NCBI RefSeq assembly: GCF_000931935.2
Contig: NZ_AZAC01000014.1
Span: forward strand, 1-64,000
DNA from: Dethiosulfatarculus sandiegensis
GTDB taxonomy: Bacteria; Desulfobacterota; Desulfarculia; Desulfarculales; Desulfarculaceae
Length of the DNA: 64,000 nucleotides
Direction of reading: 5' to 3'
In this document: in pieces, positions 37,960-47,101 of the stretch
Layout of the letters: every line of letters starts with the position of its first letter
Position numbering within the stretch: the stretch's first letter is position 1
Notes under the pieces: generated by a model
Told to the model about the DNA's origin: nothing
What the model saw: the letters and a program-made list of their open reading frames with translations, nothing else
Databases searched by the model: none
Position numbers and translations under genes: made by a program

Positions 37960-40005
37960 TCAGTCGGCGAACGCCAACTTTTCCAGACCATGGATATCAA
38001 GGATCAGGCTAACCCTGCCGTCACCTAGGATGGTCGCCCCGGCAACACCCGGCACCTTCTTATAATTTTGTTCCAGGCTTTTTATCACCGCCTGCTGCTC
38101 ACCCAGAATATCATCCACCAGGATTCCGAAGCGCTTGCTCACGCTTTCTATAATCACGACAAGGGCATTGGTGGGGTCTGTTCTGTCTGTGGGAAGGTTG
38201 AAAATCTTATACAGCCTGATTAAAGGCAGATATTCGCCGCGGACGCTTATCAGCTCCCCCCCGCCTTCCACAGTGGAAATCTCTTCGTTTTTGGGGCGCA
38301 TGGATTCCAAAATCGAAAGCATAGGCAGGGTGAGTATGTCCTCTCCCACCCGCACGGTCATGCCATCGATTATGGCCAGGGTGAGAGGCAGCTTTATACG
38401 GAAGGTGCTTCCCTTGCCCGGGGCGGATTCCACATCAACCGATCCGCGCAGCTCCTCGATGTTTTGGCGCACCACGTCGAGTCCCACACCTCGGCCCGAA
38501 ACCTCGGTGACCTTCTCCGCCGTGGAAAATCCGGGTTGAAACATAAAGGCAAAGGCTTCTGAGTCGCCAAGTTGCGCGCCAGGCGAGCAGAGGCCTCTTT
38601 CGATAGCCTTGTTGACCACCTTGTTTTTATCGATTCCCCTGCCGTCGTCAGCCACCTCTATGATGATCTTGCCTTCCTGCTGGTAGGCCCTTAACCATAT
38701 GGTGCCTGTCTCCGGTTTCCCCAAAGCCGCTCTTTCCTGAGGGGTTTCCAGACCGTGGTCGGCGCTGTTTCGGATCAGGTGTTTTAAGGGGTCGGCTATC
38801 TGCTCGATTACGTTTTTATCGAGTTCTGTTTCCGTGCCGCTCATCTCCAGGTGGATCTTTTTGCCCATTTCAGAGGCAAGATCGCGCACCACCCTTTGAA
38901 AACGGTTGAAGGTGCCTTCCACGGGGATCATGCGCACCCGCATGACCTGTTCCTGTAGATCCCGGCTGATATGATCCAGGGCTTCCACCGCGCTGGCCAT
39001 TTCGCTGTTGGAATCACCTTCTGAGATCTGGTTCACCCTGGCCACTCCAATGACCAGCTCACCCACCAGGTTTACCAGCTTGTCCAGTTTGTCTGTCTCA
39101 ACCCTGATGGTGGCTGCGTGGGTAACTGTCTTACCTGCGGGAACCAGGGCCTTGGAAGCCTTTGGAACCTTTTGGGGTTTTGGCTTTGGTTCAGGAGCCT
39201 TGGGTTGAGGAGGTTTTGTCGTAACCGACTTTTGAGCCTCGGCCCTGGGTTGAGGCTTGGGAGGTGGAGTCGGTGCTGCCTGTTTGGGGGGCGGCTCGAA
39301 TATCTCCGTCATTTCGATCTCATTTCCGTCTTTCACAAAAATAAAGACGTTTTCCAGGATGCCGGGTTCATGATCGGAGACCATCCAGATCTCCCACCAT
39401 AGATAGAGGTCATCAATATTGAGTTCATCAAAAGGCGGTAAGCCATCAGTGTGACAGACCACCTTTTCCAGTTCTCCCAGTTCGGCCAACTCCAAAATAA
39501 GCTGTAAAGGATCAGTGCCCGTGACAAAGATGGTGGGATCGAACCGCATCTTTATGTGGTAATGTCTCTGACCCGCATAAGCTTCTTGGATTGCTTCCTC
39601 TTGCTGTGCGTCTTGAGGCTCTTGCTGCGTTTGGTCCGGACCCAACAACCCTGACAGGGCGTCTTTGATTTCCCGCGGAGCCAGCGGGCTTTCTCCGGCC
39701 AAATAGCCGCTTATCATCACTTTTAATGCGTCCAGAGCCGACAAAAGGATGCCGACCGCTTCCGCATCAGGTTCCATGCGGCCTTTACGCATTTCATCCA
39801 GAATACTCTCCATGAGGTGAGTGAGATCCACCACCTGGTCAAAGCCGACTATGCCGGCGTTGCCCTTCATGGTATGAGCCGCCCGGAAAACCGCGTTTAT
39901 CTCATCAGGGTCCTGACTGCCCTCAAGGTCAAGCAGGCCGGACTCAAGAGATTCCAGGATTTCCTGGGATTCTTCAAAGAATATTTCAAGAAGCTTGTCG
40001 TCCAT
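37960..40005 (-). CDS. cheA: Chemotaxis histidine kinase
   Basis: A 681-residue CheA with all parts: Hpt (1-110; His44 in RAAHTMKGNAG), a P2-like domain (about 145-245; HYHIKMRFDPTIF), a Pro/Lys linker, dimerisation helices (about 300-360; KLDKLVNLVGELVIG), ATPase (about 365-535; HLIRNSADHG, VADDGRGID, VSGRGVGLDVV) and CheW-like end (about 545-675). It should phosphorylate CheY, CheB and possibly the two other receiver proteins. Only one Hpt and no C-terminal receiver are present. Confidence 0.96.
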   Translation of the reverse strand: MDDKLLEIFFEESQEILESLESGLLDLEGSQDPDEINAVFRAAHTMKGNAGIVGFDQVVDLTHLMESILDEMRKGRMEPDAEAVGILLSALDALKVMISGYLAGESPLAPREIKDALSGLLGPDQTQQEPQDAQQEEAIQEAYAGQRHYHIKMRFDPTIFVTGTDPLQLILELAELGELEKVVCHTDGLPPFDELNIDDLYLWWEIWMVSDHEPGILENVFIFVKDGNEIEMTEIFEPPPKQAAPTPPPKPQPRAEAQKSVTTKPPQPKAPEPKPKPQKVPKASKALVPAGKTVTHAATIRVETDKLDKLVNLVGELVIGVARVNQISEGDSNSEMASAVEALDHISRDLQEQVMRVRMIPVEGTFNRFQRVVRDLASEMGKKIHLEMSGTETELDKNVIEQIADPLKHLIRNSADHGLETPQERAALGKPETGTIWLRAYQQEGKIIIEVADDGRGIDKNKVVNKAIERGLCSPGAQLGDSEAFAFMFQPGFSTAEKVTEVSGRGVGLDVVRQNIEELRGSVDVESAPGKGSTFRIKLPLTLAIIDGMTVRVGEDILTLPMLSILESMRPKNEEISTVEGGGELISVRGEYLPLIRLYKIFNLPTDRTDPTNALVVIIESVSKRFGILVDDILGEQQAVIKSLEQNYKKVPGVAGATILGDGRVSLILDIHGLEKLAFAD

Positions 40006-40017
40006 GAAAGGGCCTCG

Positions 40018-40401
40018 CTAAAGCGAACGGGTGAATTTGCGCACCACCTGCAAGAGTGTTTCGGGCTTGAACGGCTTAACCAACCACCCTGAAGCGCCCG
40101 CTTTTTTCCCTTTAATTTTCATACTGTCTTCCCTTTCGGTGGTAAGCACCAATATGGGAAGAAAGCGAAACGATGTCTGCTTGACCTTGGTTATGAATTC
40201 GATTCCGTCCATGATAGGCATATTGACATCGCTTATGATCATATCCGGGCTTTGATCCTTTTGGGTCATTTCATCCAGGCGGTCCAGACCTTCCTGTCCA
40301 TTGGTGGCGTGGATTACGGTAAATCCGGCAGGCTTCAGGGTCATCTCCACCGACATTCTTAAGGTGGTGGAGTCGTCAACAACAAGAATGGTTTTATTCA
40401 T
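40018..40401 (-). CDS. cheY: CheY-like response regulator
   Basis: A 127-residue single receiver: acidic pair in LVVDDS, phospho-acceptor Asp58 in IISDVNMPIMDG, Thr in VLTTE and Lys in WLVKPF. It lies 12 bases upstream of cheA in the same direction. It may signal to the flagellar motor or to another target; a FliM-binding pattern cannot be judged by eye. Confidence 0.94.
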   Translation of the reverse strand: MNKTILVVDDSTTLRMSVEMTLKPAGFTVIHATNGQEGLDRLDEMTQKDQSPDMIISDVNMPIMDGIEFITKVKQTSFRFLPILVLTTEREDSMKIKGKKAGASGWLVKPFKPETLLQVVRKFTRSL

Positions 40402-40434
40402 ACCTGCTCCAACACTTTGAGAGTAGGGGGGCGT

Positions 40435-40728
40435 TTATGCAATGAATTCAGCATAATGTTCCTCTAGGCCGGTCAACTTCAAGGCGCGGTCGAATGCCTT
40501 GGATAAACCGGTGATAAAGGCGCCTCCCACCTCCTTACGGCTTCTTAGGAACGCCAATAAAAGTTGTAAGCCTGCCAAATCAACTTCCTTGATCTGGGAA
40601 ACATCCACCGTAACAGGCGAATTTGAAGAAAGGGGTTCCCACAGGCTTTCTTTGAAGCTGTCCAGGTGCCGGATTAAGAGTTGCCCGGCGATGGCCAGAT
40701 TTCCATCTTGGTTCTGTAATTCAAGCAC
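40435..40728 (-). CDS. STAS domain protein lacking the phospho-Ser
   Basis: A 97-residue STAS protein. The core reads EVDLAGLQLLLAF; in most members the residue after Asp50 is Ser or Thr and is the phosphorylation site, while here it is Leu51. It may therefore be a non-switchable partner or scaffold. The start is GTG at 40728, twelve bases after the first STAS gene. Placed between a normal STAS protein and CheY. Confidence 0.85.
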   Translation of the reverse strand: MLELQNQDGNLAIAGQLLIRHLDSFKESLWEPLSSNSPVTVDVSQIKEVDLAGLQLLLAFLRSRKEVGGAFITGLSKAFDRALKLTGLEEHYAEFIA

Positions 40729-40740
40729 TGCCCTGCCTGC

Positions 40741-41052
40741 CTAGCTGCCTTGGGATATGTTGAATATTTTGTCTAATTTAACCACTTTGAACATGGTGAA
40801 AATGTCTTTACCCATGTTTTTAATGGTTATTTTCCCGCCATGTGCGGCCAGACTCTTGTAAAAGAGGAGTAATTTGCCGATTCCGGCGCTGCCGATAAAG
40901 GTGACGCCCTTGAAGTCCAGGACCACTTCACTTATGGATGAGACGTCCATCTCCAGAAAACGACGCTTGAGCTCTTCCGCCCCTCTTTCGTCTATGCTTC
41001 CGGTGATCTCCATTAAAAAACCGTCACCCTGCGGAGTGGTGTTAATCTCCAT
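40741..41052 (-). CDS. STAS anti-anti-sigma factor
   Basis: A 103-residue RsbV/SpoIIAA-type STAS protein with the phosphorylatable Ser55 in TFIGSAGIGKLL. GGGAGG precedes the ATG. It is the first gene of the cluster and the probable substrate of the RsbW-like kinase and the PP2C phosphatase encoded at the other end. Dephosphorylated STAS would bind the RsbW-like protein and release its target (family knowledge). Confidence 0.92.
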   Translation of the reverse strand: MEINTTPQGDGFLMEITGSIDERGAEELKRRFLEMDVSSISEVVLDFKGVTFIGSAGIGKLLLFYKSLAAHGGKITIKNMGKDIFTMFKVVKLDKIFNISQGS

Positions 41053-41267
41053 TTTGTTTGCCTCCCTGAGAAGATGTCCCGCTTGCAGCAGGTTTTTATC
41101 GGGATTGTCCTACTTTAAGCCTGAGGTTTAATCTGGTATCAGGCATTAATTTAATCGTATCATTTAAAAGTATGCCATATCATTTGAAACGGCCAATACT
41201 TTGTTGCTACTTTTATCAAAAACTTCGCACCTTTAAAAATAGCTTCCTGCCGGGATTGAAGATGTTG

Positions 41268-41696
41268 TTAATTCTTTTTCGGTTCCCTTTTCTGGGCTTC
41301 CAGAACCTTTTTTTCCTCTAACTCTTCCTTTTGCCTGGCCAGAACGTATTGATGAAGGGATTCGCGGCCGCTTTCTTTTATCCTGACGTACTCCATAGCC
41401 GCCACGGTCTTTCCGGCGATAAGCGTTCTCACCTCGGCCACCACCGGCACATCCGGATAATCTGCGGGCAATTTGATCACACCGGCAACCTGTTCACCTA
41501 CTTTGAGGTTAAGGTCGTTTTTAACCGCAATGCCGCCGGCGCTTAAATCTACCAGGGGTATCTGTTGCTTTTGGCAGTAAAAAAAAACCGGCGCCCCTGG
41601 TTTAGGGGTTACTCTGAAATACCGGCGCTGGTCCAGGTCATAAGAGAGCCCGAACAGCTTTTCGGCGTCTTTTTCTTTTTTCTTTTTCCAAAACAA
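41268..41696 (-). CDS. PilZ domain protein
   Basis: A 142-residue PilZ protein, a likely cyclic di-GMP receptor: RRYFR at residues 24-28 and DLSAGG at 50-55 form the expected binding pair. A Lys/Glu-rich tail follows. The start is TTG at 41696 with GGGGAG about 11 bases upstream. It sits between motAB and the chemosensory cluster, so control of motility by cyclic di-GMP, as with YcgR-type proteins, is a reasonable inference. Confidence 0.9.
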   Translation of the reverse strand: MFWKKKKEKDAEKLFGLSYDLDQRRYFRVTPKPGAPVFFYCQKQQIPLVDLSAGGIAVKNDLNLKVGEQVAGVIKLPADYPDVPVVAEVRTLIAGKTVAAMEYVRIKESGRESLHQYVLARQKEELEEKKVLEAQKREPKKN

Positions 41697-42117
41697 GCTC
41701 TGCCACTCCCCACTATCAACGCGTTCCGTTAGGTAAATATTCTGAACTGCGGATTAGCGCCTGACAACTCGTTTTTTTAATAAATGCCTTAATTCCCCAC
41801 CTTTGGCTGTAAATGACGCCATAAAGTTAAAGGGCCGATACTTTAGTGGTTACGCGGTCCCGGGATTGTGACCAGGCTTTACACCAAATTTTTATTTGTG
41901 AGCAATCTTTTGAAGTATCCCCGGCTCGGTTGCTCATTTTACTAAAGGCCCTTTGCTCTCTCCTTTTTATGGAAAATAAGTAACGCTATATCAGTATAGC
42001 AGAATACCCCCCAAACCAATGAATCCAACCCGTAAGTATTTGATCCATCTTCAACTTAAGCTTCCAAATTTTGCAGGACATATGAAAATTTGGTGCGCCG
42101 GTTTTTCCGGATAGTTT
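41697..42117. other. 421-base spacer between motB and the PilZ gene
   Basis: Contains two hairpins just past motB: CCAAATTTT/AAAATTTGG (42064-42093) and CCGG-TTTTT-CCGG (42099-42111 area). The rest is the promoter region of the PilZ gene. No gene is seen. Confidence 0.45.
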
Positions 42118-42831
42118 TCAGCGATACATTTTTTCCAGAACGAATTCCACCCTGCGATTCAAGGCCATGTTCTTGGCGGTGGTGTTGGGAGCCAGCGGAT
42201 CTGTATCCGCATACCCGGTTGCCGTGAGCCTGCGGGGGTTTACTCCTTGCCCCACCATATACCGCAGCACCGCAGTTGCCCTAAGCGCGCTGAGCTCCCA
42301 GTTGCTGGCGTATTTGCTGGATTTTATGGGGCGGGAATCAGTATGGCCCCCAACATCCAGTCTATAATCAGGGTTATCCCTGACAATAGTGGCTATCTGG
42401 TTCAGCACCTTTCTTGCCTCAGGCTGGAAAAGGGAAGACGCAGAGTCAAAAAGGATTCGTCCTTTTACCCTTAAGACCACTTTTCCGTCTTGGGAGACCA
42501 CGCTCACCGCGTCATCCAGGTTCTTCTTTTTAATCATTTGGCGTATGTCTTTGAGCAGCGGTTCGTTTTCATCTCCCGTGACCTGGGAAAGGCTCTGCTG
42601 GCGCACAGCGTGCATGTCGATGCGCCCGGTGTGCCCGCCTTTGGACACGTTGGCCCCCAGGGTGAACTGTATGGAAGTTATGATGTTTTCAAACCGCTCT
42701 GTATCCAGGCTGGAGATGGCCAGGAGCATAACGAAAAAAGTAAGGAGAAGGGTTACCATGTCGGCATAGGTGGTAAGCCAGTTTTTGGCCTCCGACTCTT
42801 CTGCAATATCTTTGTATTCTTCTTCGCTCAT
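42118..42831 (-). CDS. motB: Flagellar motor stator protein MotB
   Basis: A 237-residue stator subunit: one membrane helix with the ion-binding Asp24 in TTYADMVTLLLTFFVMLLA, a plug/linker region, and an OmpA-like peptidoglycan-binding domain (about 120-235; LDVGGHTDSRP, NWELSALRATAVLRYM). Its ATG overlaps the motA stop. Together they drive flagellar rotation; H+ or Na+ use is not decided by the visible residues. Confidence 0.95.
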   Translation of the reverse strand: MSEEEYKDIAEESEAKNWLTTYADMVTLLLTFFVMLLAISSLDTERFENIITSIQFTLGANVSKGGHTGRIDMHAVRQQSLSQVTGDENEPLLKDIRQMIKKKNLDDAVSVVSQDGKVVLRVKGRILFDSASSLFQPEARKVLNQIATIVRDNPDYRLDVGGHTDSRPIKSSKYASNWELSALRATAVLRYMVGQGVNPRRLTATGYADTDPLAPNTTAKNMALNRRVEFVLEKMYR

Positions 42832-43616
42832 TTTGCCTGCTCGGGTTTTTTAGATTTTTCAGGCTGGTATTTATCCCTGACTTTAGGAGGAATAAAGGAG
42901 CTGAGCTTTTCATAGATAAGAAGAGGGTTGTTGTTTTCCAAAATGGAGAGCGCCCCTTCGAAGATGATTTCCAGGTTTATGACTTCAACAGAGGTGCGGC
43001 TTTTCAGCTTTCCCGCCAAAGGCAGGAAGAAAAGCGATGAAAGCAAGGACCCGTAAAAAGTGGTTATAAGGGCCAGCGCCATGGCCGGGCCTATAGTTTT
43101 GGGATCATCCAAGGTCCCCAGCATCTGAACCAGTCCAATGAGGGTTCCCAGCATGCCAAAGGCAGGGGCATAGGCGCCCATTTTGCGGAATACGTCCTGA
43201 GCCACTGAGTGACGCTGGCGCATGGCTTCAATTTCAATACGCAGGGTTTCCCGTATCAGTACCTCTGGCGCGCCGTCTGCGATCAGCATAAGGGCTTTTT
43301 TCAGAACCGCGTTATCTGTGCGAACCTTGCTCAGCGCCACCAGGCCTTGGCGGCGGGACAGGTTGGCCACAGTCAGGATGACCCTCACCACATCATTGGG
43401 GTTTACTTTTTTTTGGCTGAAGGCGTGCTTCACCGCCTGAAAGGCATGGATCACATCAATCAAGGGAAAAGTGATTAAGGTGGCGGCCAGGGTGCCGCCG
43501 AGAACAATCATGACGCTGGGCAAACTTACAAAGGCTGATAAATCGCCTTTACTTACAATAGCGCCAAAGATGAGCGCCATGCCGGAAAAGATGCCTATGA
43601 TGGTTGCTATATCCAT
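42828..43616 (-). CDS. motA: Flagellar motor stator protein MotA
   Basis: A 262-residue inner membrane protein with four hydrophobic segments, of the MotA/PomA type (MIVLGGTLAATLITFP, GMLGTLIGLVQML, TTFYGSLLSSLFFLPLAGKL). It forms the ion channel with MotB and pushes on the rotor. Shorter cytoplasmic end than E. coli MotA, closer to PomA. First gene of motAB. Confidence 0.95.
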   Translation of the reverse strand: MDIATIIGIFSGMALIFGAIVSKGDLSAFVSLPSVMIVLGGTLAATLITFPLIDVIHAFQAVKHAFSQKKVNPNDVVRVILTVANLSRRQGLVALSKVRTDNAVLKKALMLIADGAPEVLIRETLRIEIEAMRQRHSVAQDVFRKMGAYAPAFGMLGTLIGLVQMLGTLDDPKTIGPAMALALITTFYGSLLSSLFFLPLAGKLKSRTSVEVINLEIIFEGALSILENNNPLLIYEKLSSFIPPKVRDKYQPEKSKKPEQAK

Positions 43617-43670
43617 CTATTTCAGCTCCAGACAAAACACGAAACAAAAGAGAAAGGTTATTTAGTTATC

Positions 43671-44801
43671 TTACCTTGAAAGGGAAATGTTAGTGTTAAA
43701 TTGCGACCCTTGCCTTAATAAATTGTATTCACGCTGCTTTTCTGGGTTATCCCTTATCAGGCGATGTATGTCCATTACCTGCCGCACCGGTTGGCCGTCT
43801 ATGTTGACAAGTATATCGCCCGCCTTGATCCCCGCTGTTTCCGCCCGGCTTTTGGGCATGACCCGTTCGACCAGAAGGCCCTGGTCCACAGGTTTCAAAA
43901 AAAGGCCGAGTCTTGGCCTGTGACTGGGGGTGGGCTCTGAAATCACCACCAGGTCGGCCAGTTTTGTCAACTGGCCTCCCATAGCGGCCATTGCTTTTTC
44001 ACTCACCGGAATAACCGTGAGTAAACGGGCCCCGGGCAGCCTGCGTAAAATCCGTGGCTTAAGGCCAAGCCCGCCGGTCATATGGCCGCTTCCGGCCAGA
44101 AGCACCGCTTTGGCCTCGGCCTGGGGCCAGGGCAAAAGGTGCTTGGCCAGGTTGTGAGCCATGGTTTCGTCGCGGGCGATCTGGGCGTTGATAAAATAAT
44201 CGGCAGCCTTGGGTTCCATTATGCCGTGTTCCGTGAACCGGGGCTTGAGTTGGGTGCGATACAGGGTGTCGTCTAAATCCAGGGAAGGGGCAATGGCATC
44301 CCTTTGCTCAGGGGAAAGGGAGTTGAGCCCATTTTGGGCGATCTGCTTGATTATCCGGGTGGGGGCGCTTAATGGGACCAAGGTCAAACCCTCTTTGCGG
44401 ACATATTCCAGGATGGGCTTGTAAAGTTCCAGGGGGAATCCCCAGGTGTGGGGCCAATCAACCTCTTGGGCAAATTCAGAGACCGTTATCTTTCCGGCGC
44501 TGAGCCTGGCACAGGCCGGTTGGGCCGAGGCATCGAGCCATTCAATCCCCACTATGATGCGGGCCTGGTTCACCCGGTTAAAGTCCTTTAACATTTTAAG
44601 CTGGATAAGGTGGTGATGGGGATTGGTATGGGTCTCACCCAAAAGGATAATTTGGGCTTGAGATAGTGTCTGGTCCAGGTCTTTTGCTCCCAGGCTTTTC
44701 TCCGCCTGGGGGTAAAAAACTTCACCAACCTGAACAGAAGGCATTGGTGCGCATCCCAGCGTTATTGTCAAAAGGCATAGCACCAGGGAACGGAAAAACA
44801 T
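43671..44801 (-). CDS. ChaN-like lipoprotein with a PDZ domain
   Basis: A 376-residue lipoprotein (lipobox LGC at Cys17). Residues about 35-260 match the ChaN/haem-binding uptake family: LLGETHTNPHHH, VGIEWLD, LLAGSGHMTGGLG. Residues about 295-370 form a PDZ domain (PRLGLFLKPVDQGLLVERV, AGIKAGDILVNIDGQPV). The His-rich GETHTNPHHH loop could bind haem or metal. GGGGGAAT precedes the ATG. It lies upstream of motA with 54 bases between, but a functional link to the motor is not implied. Confidence 0.88.
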   Translation of the reverse strand: MFFRSLVLCLLTITLGCAPMPSVQVGEVFYPQAEKSLGAKDLDQTLSQAQIILLGETHTNPHHHLIQLKMLKDFNRVNQARIIVGIEWLDASAQPACARLSAGKITVSEFAQEVDWPHTWGFPLELYKPILEYVRKEGLTLVPLSAPTRIIKQIAQNGLNSLSPEQRDAIAPSLDLDDTLYRTQLKPRFTEHGIMEPKAADYFINAQIARDETMAHNLAKHLLPWPQAEAKAVLLAGSGHMTGGLGLKPRILRRLPGARLLTVIPVSEKAMAAMGGQLTKLADLVVISEPTPSHRPRLGLFLKPVDQGLLVERVMPKSRAETAGIKAGDILVNIDGQPVRQVMDIHRLIRDNPEKQREYNLLRQGSQFNTNISLSR

Positions 44802-45237
44802 TATTCCCCCAAGGTGTTAAAAAATAGCTTTTGGGAAATGATAGTACCACATCTATCCAGAATTGTTAATCAAAAGGCCTTGGCGCGCCGCCACCGGCCA
44901 TTGGGCGGAAGGTTTCCGGAGTGCTAACTATGGGTGATTTAAGTGTAATATCAGTTTGTTGCCTGTATGTTGCGGGTGTTTTACTTTCTTTTGCCTGCCG
45001 GTAAGAATTTTGAAAAGATGTAAATCAAACAGCCCGTTACCTTTAAATTAAAAAAAACGGGCTGTTTGATTTTTCGTCTGGCGCATAGTGGAGGCTTTTC
45101 AAAGAAAGGCTTGCCGTCAAGACCGCCAACATTAAAAAATAGTTTTTCGCTTATGTGGTTTTTCTAAAAGTTATCAAAATATAAATTCAATAACTTTATT
45201 GGAAAAAAACAAAAGAACACTTTTCTATGACACCCTC
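44802..45237. other. 436-base spacer between the M23 and ChaN genes
   Basis: Holds the strong hairpin annotated next. No gene, promoter or RNA family was recognised. Confidence 0.45.
45022..45072. terminator. Strong bidirectional terminator
   Basis: A 17-bp perfect stem AAATCAAACAGCCCGTT / AACGGGCTGTTTGATTT with a 17-base loop; T-rich trailers on both strands. It lies 165 bases past the M23 gene stop. No plus-strand gene precedes it. Confidence 0.8.
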
Positions 45238-46629
45238 TCAGGATTTGGCGGGTTTTTCAGCCTTTTTGGCGCCGGGAAAGGGTAGTCCCGCTTCTTCGTA
45301 GCGCTGAATTATATTGTCCTTGATCCAGTGAGAGTCCCACCACTCAACCGGATTCACGTAAACCCCGTTTATAAGGACCGAGTAGTGGAGATGATCTCCC
45401 AGGGCAAGACCCGTGGCCCCTGAAAGCCCCAGTTTTTGTCCTTTTTCCACCTGGTCGCCGGCTGATACGTTTGTGCTGCTCAAATGGCCGTACAGGCTGG
45501 CCACTCCCTGACCATGGTCCACAATAACACAACCGCCGTAAATCCCCATGGGCCCTGCATGTCGCACGATTCCGTCGGCTGCCGCCAATATGGGGCTTTG
45601 TGCGACATCGGCCAGGTCCACGCCCAGGTGCACCGCCCGGGTTATGCTTTGGCCGTTATGGAAATAGGTTCTACGGTCCCCAAAACCGGCCATTGGCTGG
45701 CCCCTGGGACGGTCAAAAGGCCCTTTCCAGAGCATTTGGTCTTCGGTTTTTTGGGCCAGGCTTTTGATCTTTTGGTTAATTTCCTTGCGGAACGTTGTGT
45801 TTATCCAGGTGAAAATCTCCACCGGCGCACCGTTTGGCGTAGGTGATATGGCGGCAAACCTGGAGGAAAGGATATTTATGGTGCGGTCACTCAGTTTCAG
45901 TTCTGCCCGGCGGTATTTTTTCCAGCGCACCCTGACATTGACCGGCACTTTTATCTTGTTTCCGGCTTGGTCCAGGGCAAACGCCGCGATCTCCGCTCCT
46001 TTCACTTCATCCTGGCTATAGGCAAACGGGCAGACTCCTATGCGTTGGTCGTCTTTATAAGGCCTGTAGCCGGGGAAGGTCCTTGCCCCAACTGTTACAC
46101 CGTGGGTTTTGGCGTCTTCGCTCATTTCATAGATGGCCAGGGCTGATCCGCCCCTGCGCATATGAATGATGGCGTTTCTGATCTGGATTTTGGGCGGAGT
46201 GAAATCCACTGTGGCCGCAAAGCGCCGGCTTGAGAATTTCCCCGGGAAAAAGGTGCCGAGGCGTTTGCCCCAGGCGCGCACCTCAAGGTAGGCCTGTCCT
46301 TGGGCAAGCCCCATTTTTTTCACGTTTATCTTTAGATCCGCCTTTACACCATCGGGATCTTTTGCTGTGAGGTCTGTTCTGGCCAGGAGAATTTTTTCCG
46401 TACTGCCTTGCTGCAAGGCCACTTCCAGTTTGGAAACCCCCTTGCCGTTGTCTTTTATGAGCAGGGAGAACGGGGTTTCCTCCCCCAGATATTGGGGTGG
46501 TTTATCTGCTAAAATTTCAGGGGCCGGGCCCAGGTAGATCTTCCAGCCCAGAAAAGCGGCCAATCCGCCCAGGATTATACAAATAAAAAGGGCGATAATG
46601 ACCAGGGACGCACTCCTTTTAGTGCCCAT
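45238..46629 (-). CDS. M23-family peptidoglycan endopeptidase
   Basis: A 463-residue envelope protein anchored by one N-terminal membrane segment (about 8-30). Residues about 45-310 are beta-rich with no LysM motif seen; the C-terminal M23 domain (about 315-425) has the zinc residues in HLGVDL and HLHYS, plus AGPMGIYGGCVIVDHG. It should cut peptide cross-links, or act as a LytM-type activator. Both zinc motifs are intact, so activity is likely. A long leader separates it from the divergent gamma-carbonic anhydrase gene. Confidence 0.9.
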   Translation of the reverse strand: MGTKRSASLVIIALFICIILGGLAAFLGWKIYLGPAPEILADKPPQYLGEETPFSLLIKDNGKGVSKLEVALQQGSTEKILLARTDLTAKDPDGVKADLKINVKKMGLAQGQAYLEVRAWGKRLGTFFPGKFSSRRFAATVDFTPPKIQIRNAIIHMRRGGSALAIYEMSEDAKTHGVTVGARTFPGYRPYKDDQRIGVCPFAYSQDEVKGAEIAAFALDQAGNKIKVPVNVRVRWKKYRRAELKLSDRTINILSSRFAAISPTPNGAPVEIFTWINTTFRKEINQKIKSLAQKTEDQMLWKGPFDRPRGQPMAGFGDRRTYFHNGQSITRAVHLGVDLADVAQSPILAAADGIVRHAGPMGIYGGCVIVDHGQGVASLYGHLSSTNVSAGDQVEKGQKLGLSGATGLALGDHLHYSVLINGVYVNPVEWWDSHWIKDNIIQRYEEAGLPFPGAKKAEKPAKS

Positions 46630-47101
46630 GATAAGGAAACTCCGAAGGTTTAGGTGAAGGTTTTTAAAGACCCGTTCTTACGGGATTTTGATTTTTCAGA
46701 CCCAAGACCCGGGGTGTTTTTATACTTGCCGTTTGCCCGGGATTGCGATCGGCGGTTAAGTTGCTATTGCGAAATTTGTCAAGATTCCGCCTGCTTTCAC
46801 AAAAGGTTAGGCTAGGGGGCAAAGGCTGTCAAGTACAGCTGTGTCAAAGTTAAGCACGGAAAATAAAATTTTAATTAAATCAGCATGTTTGCGTGAGATG
46901 CTAATTTTCGTGAAAGGGTTCTTTGCTGATTATTCATTTCTGTTTTCCGGGAAAGGGCCCCATGGACACAATTACCCGGTTTTTTATCTATAAGACAGGT
47001 TTAGAGTGCATTTCAGTATTAAACTGCTAAAGTGCACTTGAAGAAGTTAACGGGTTTTAAAGCACCTTGTTTTTGAACTTACAATCGTCGGGTTTGGTGA
47101 G
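46630..47101. other. 472-base divergent spacer
   Basis: Lies between the M23 and gamma-carbonic anhydrase genes. A nested inverted repeat, AGTGCA/TGCACT around CAGT/ACTG (47005-47038), stands 63 bases before the latter gene and may be an operator or leader hairpin. No gene seen. Confidence 0.45.

Noticed and set aside
45022..45072. Possible terminator of a plus-strand small RNA
   Set aside because: No convincing promoter upstream on the plus strand; the hairpin is explained as the M23 gene terminator working in both directions.
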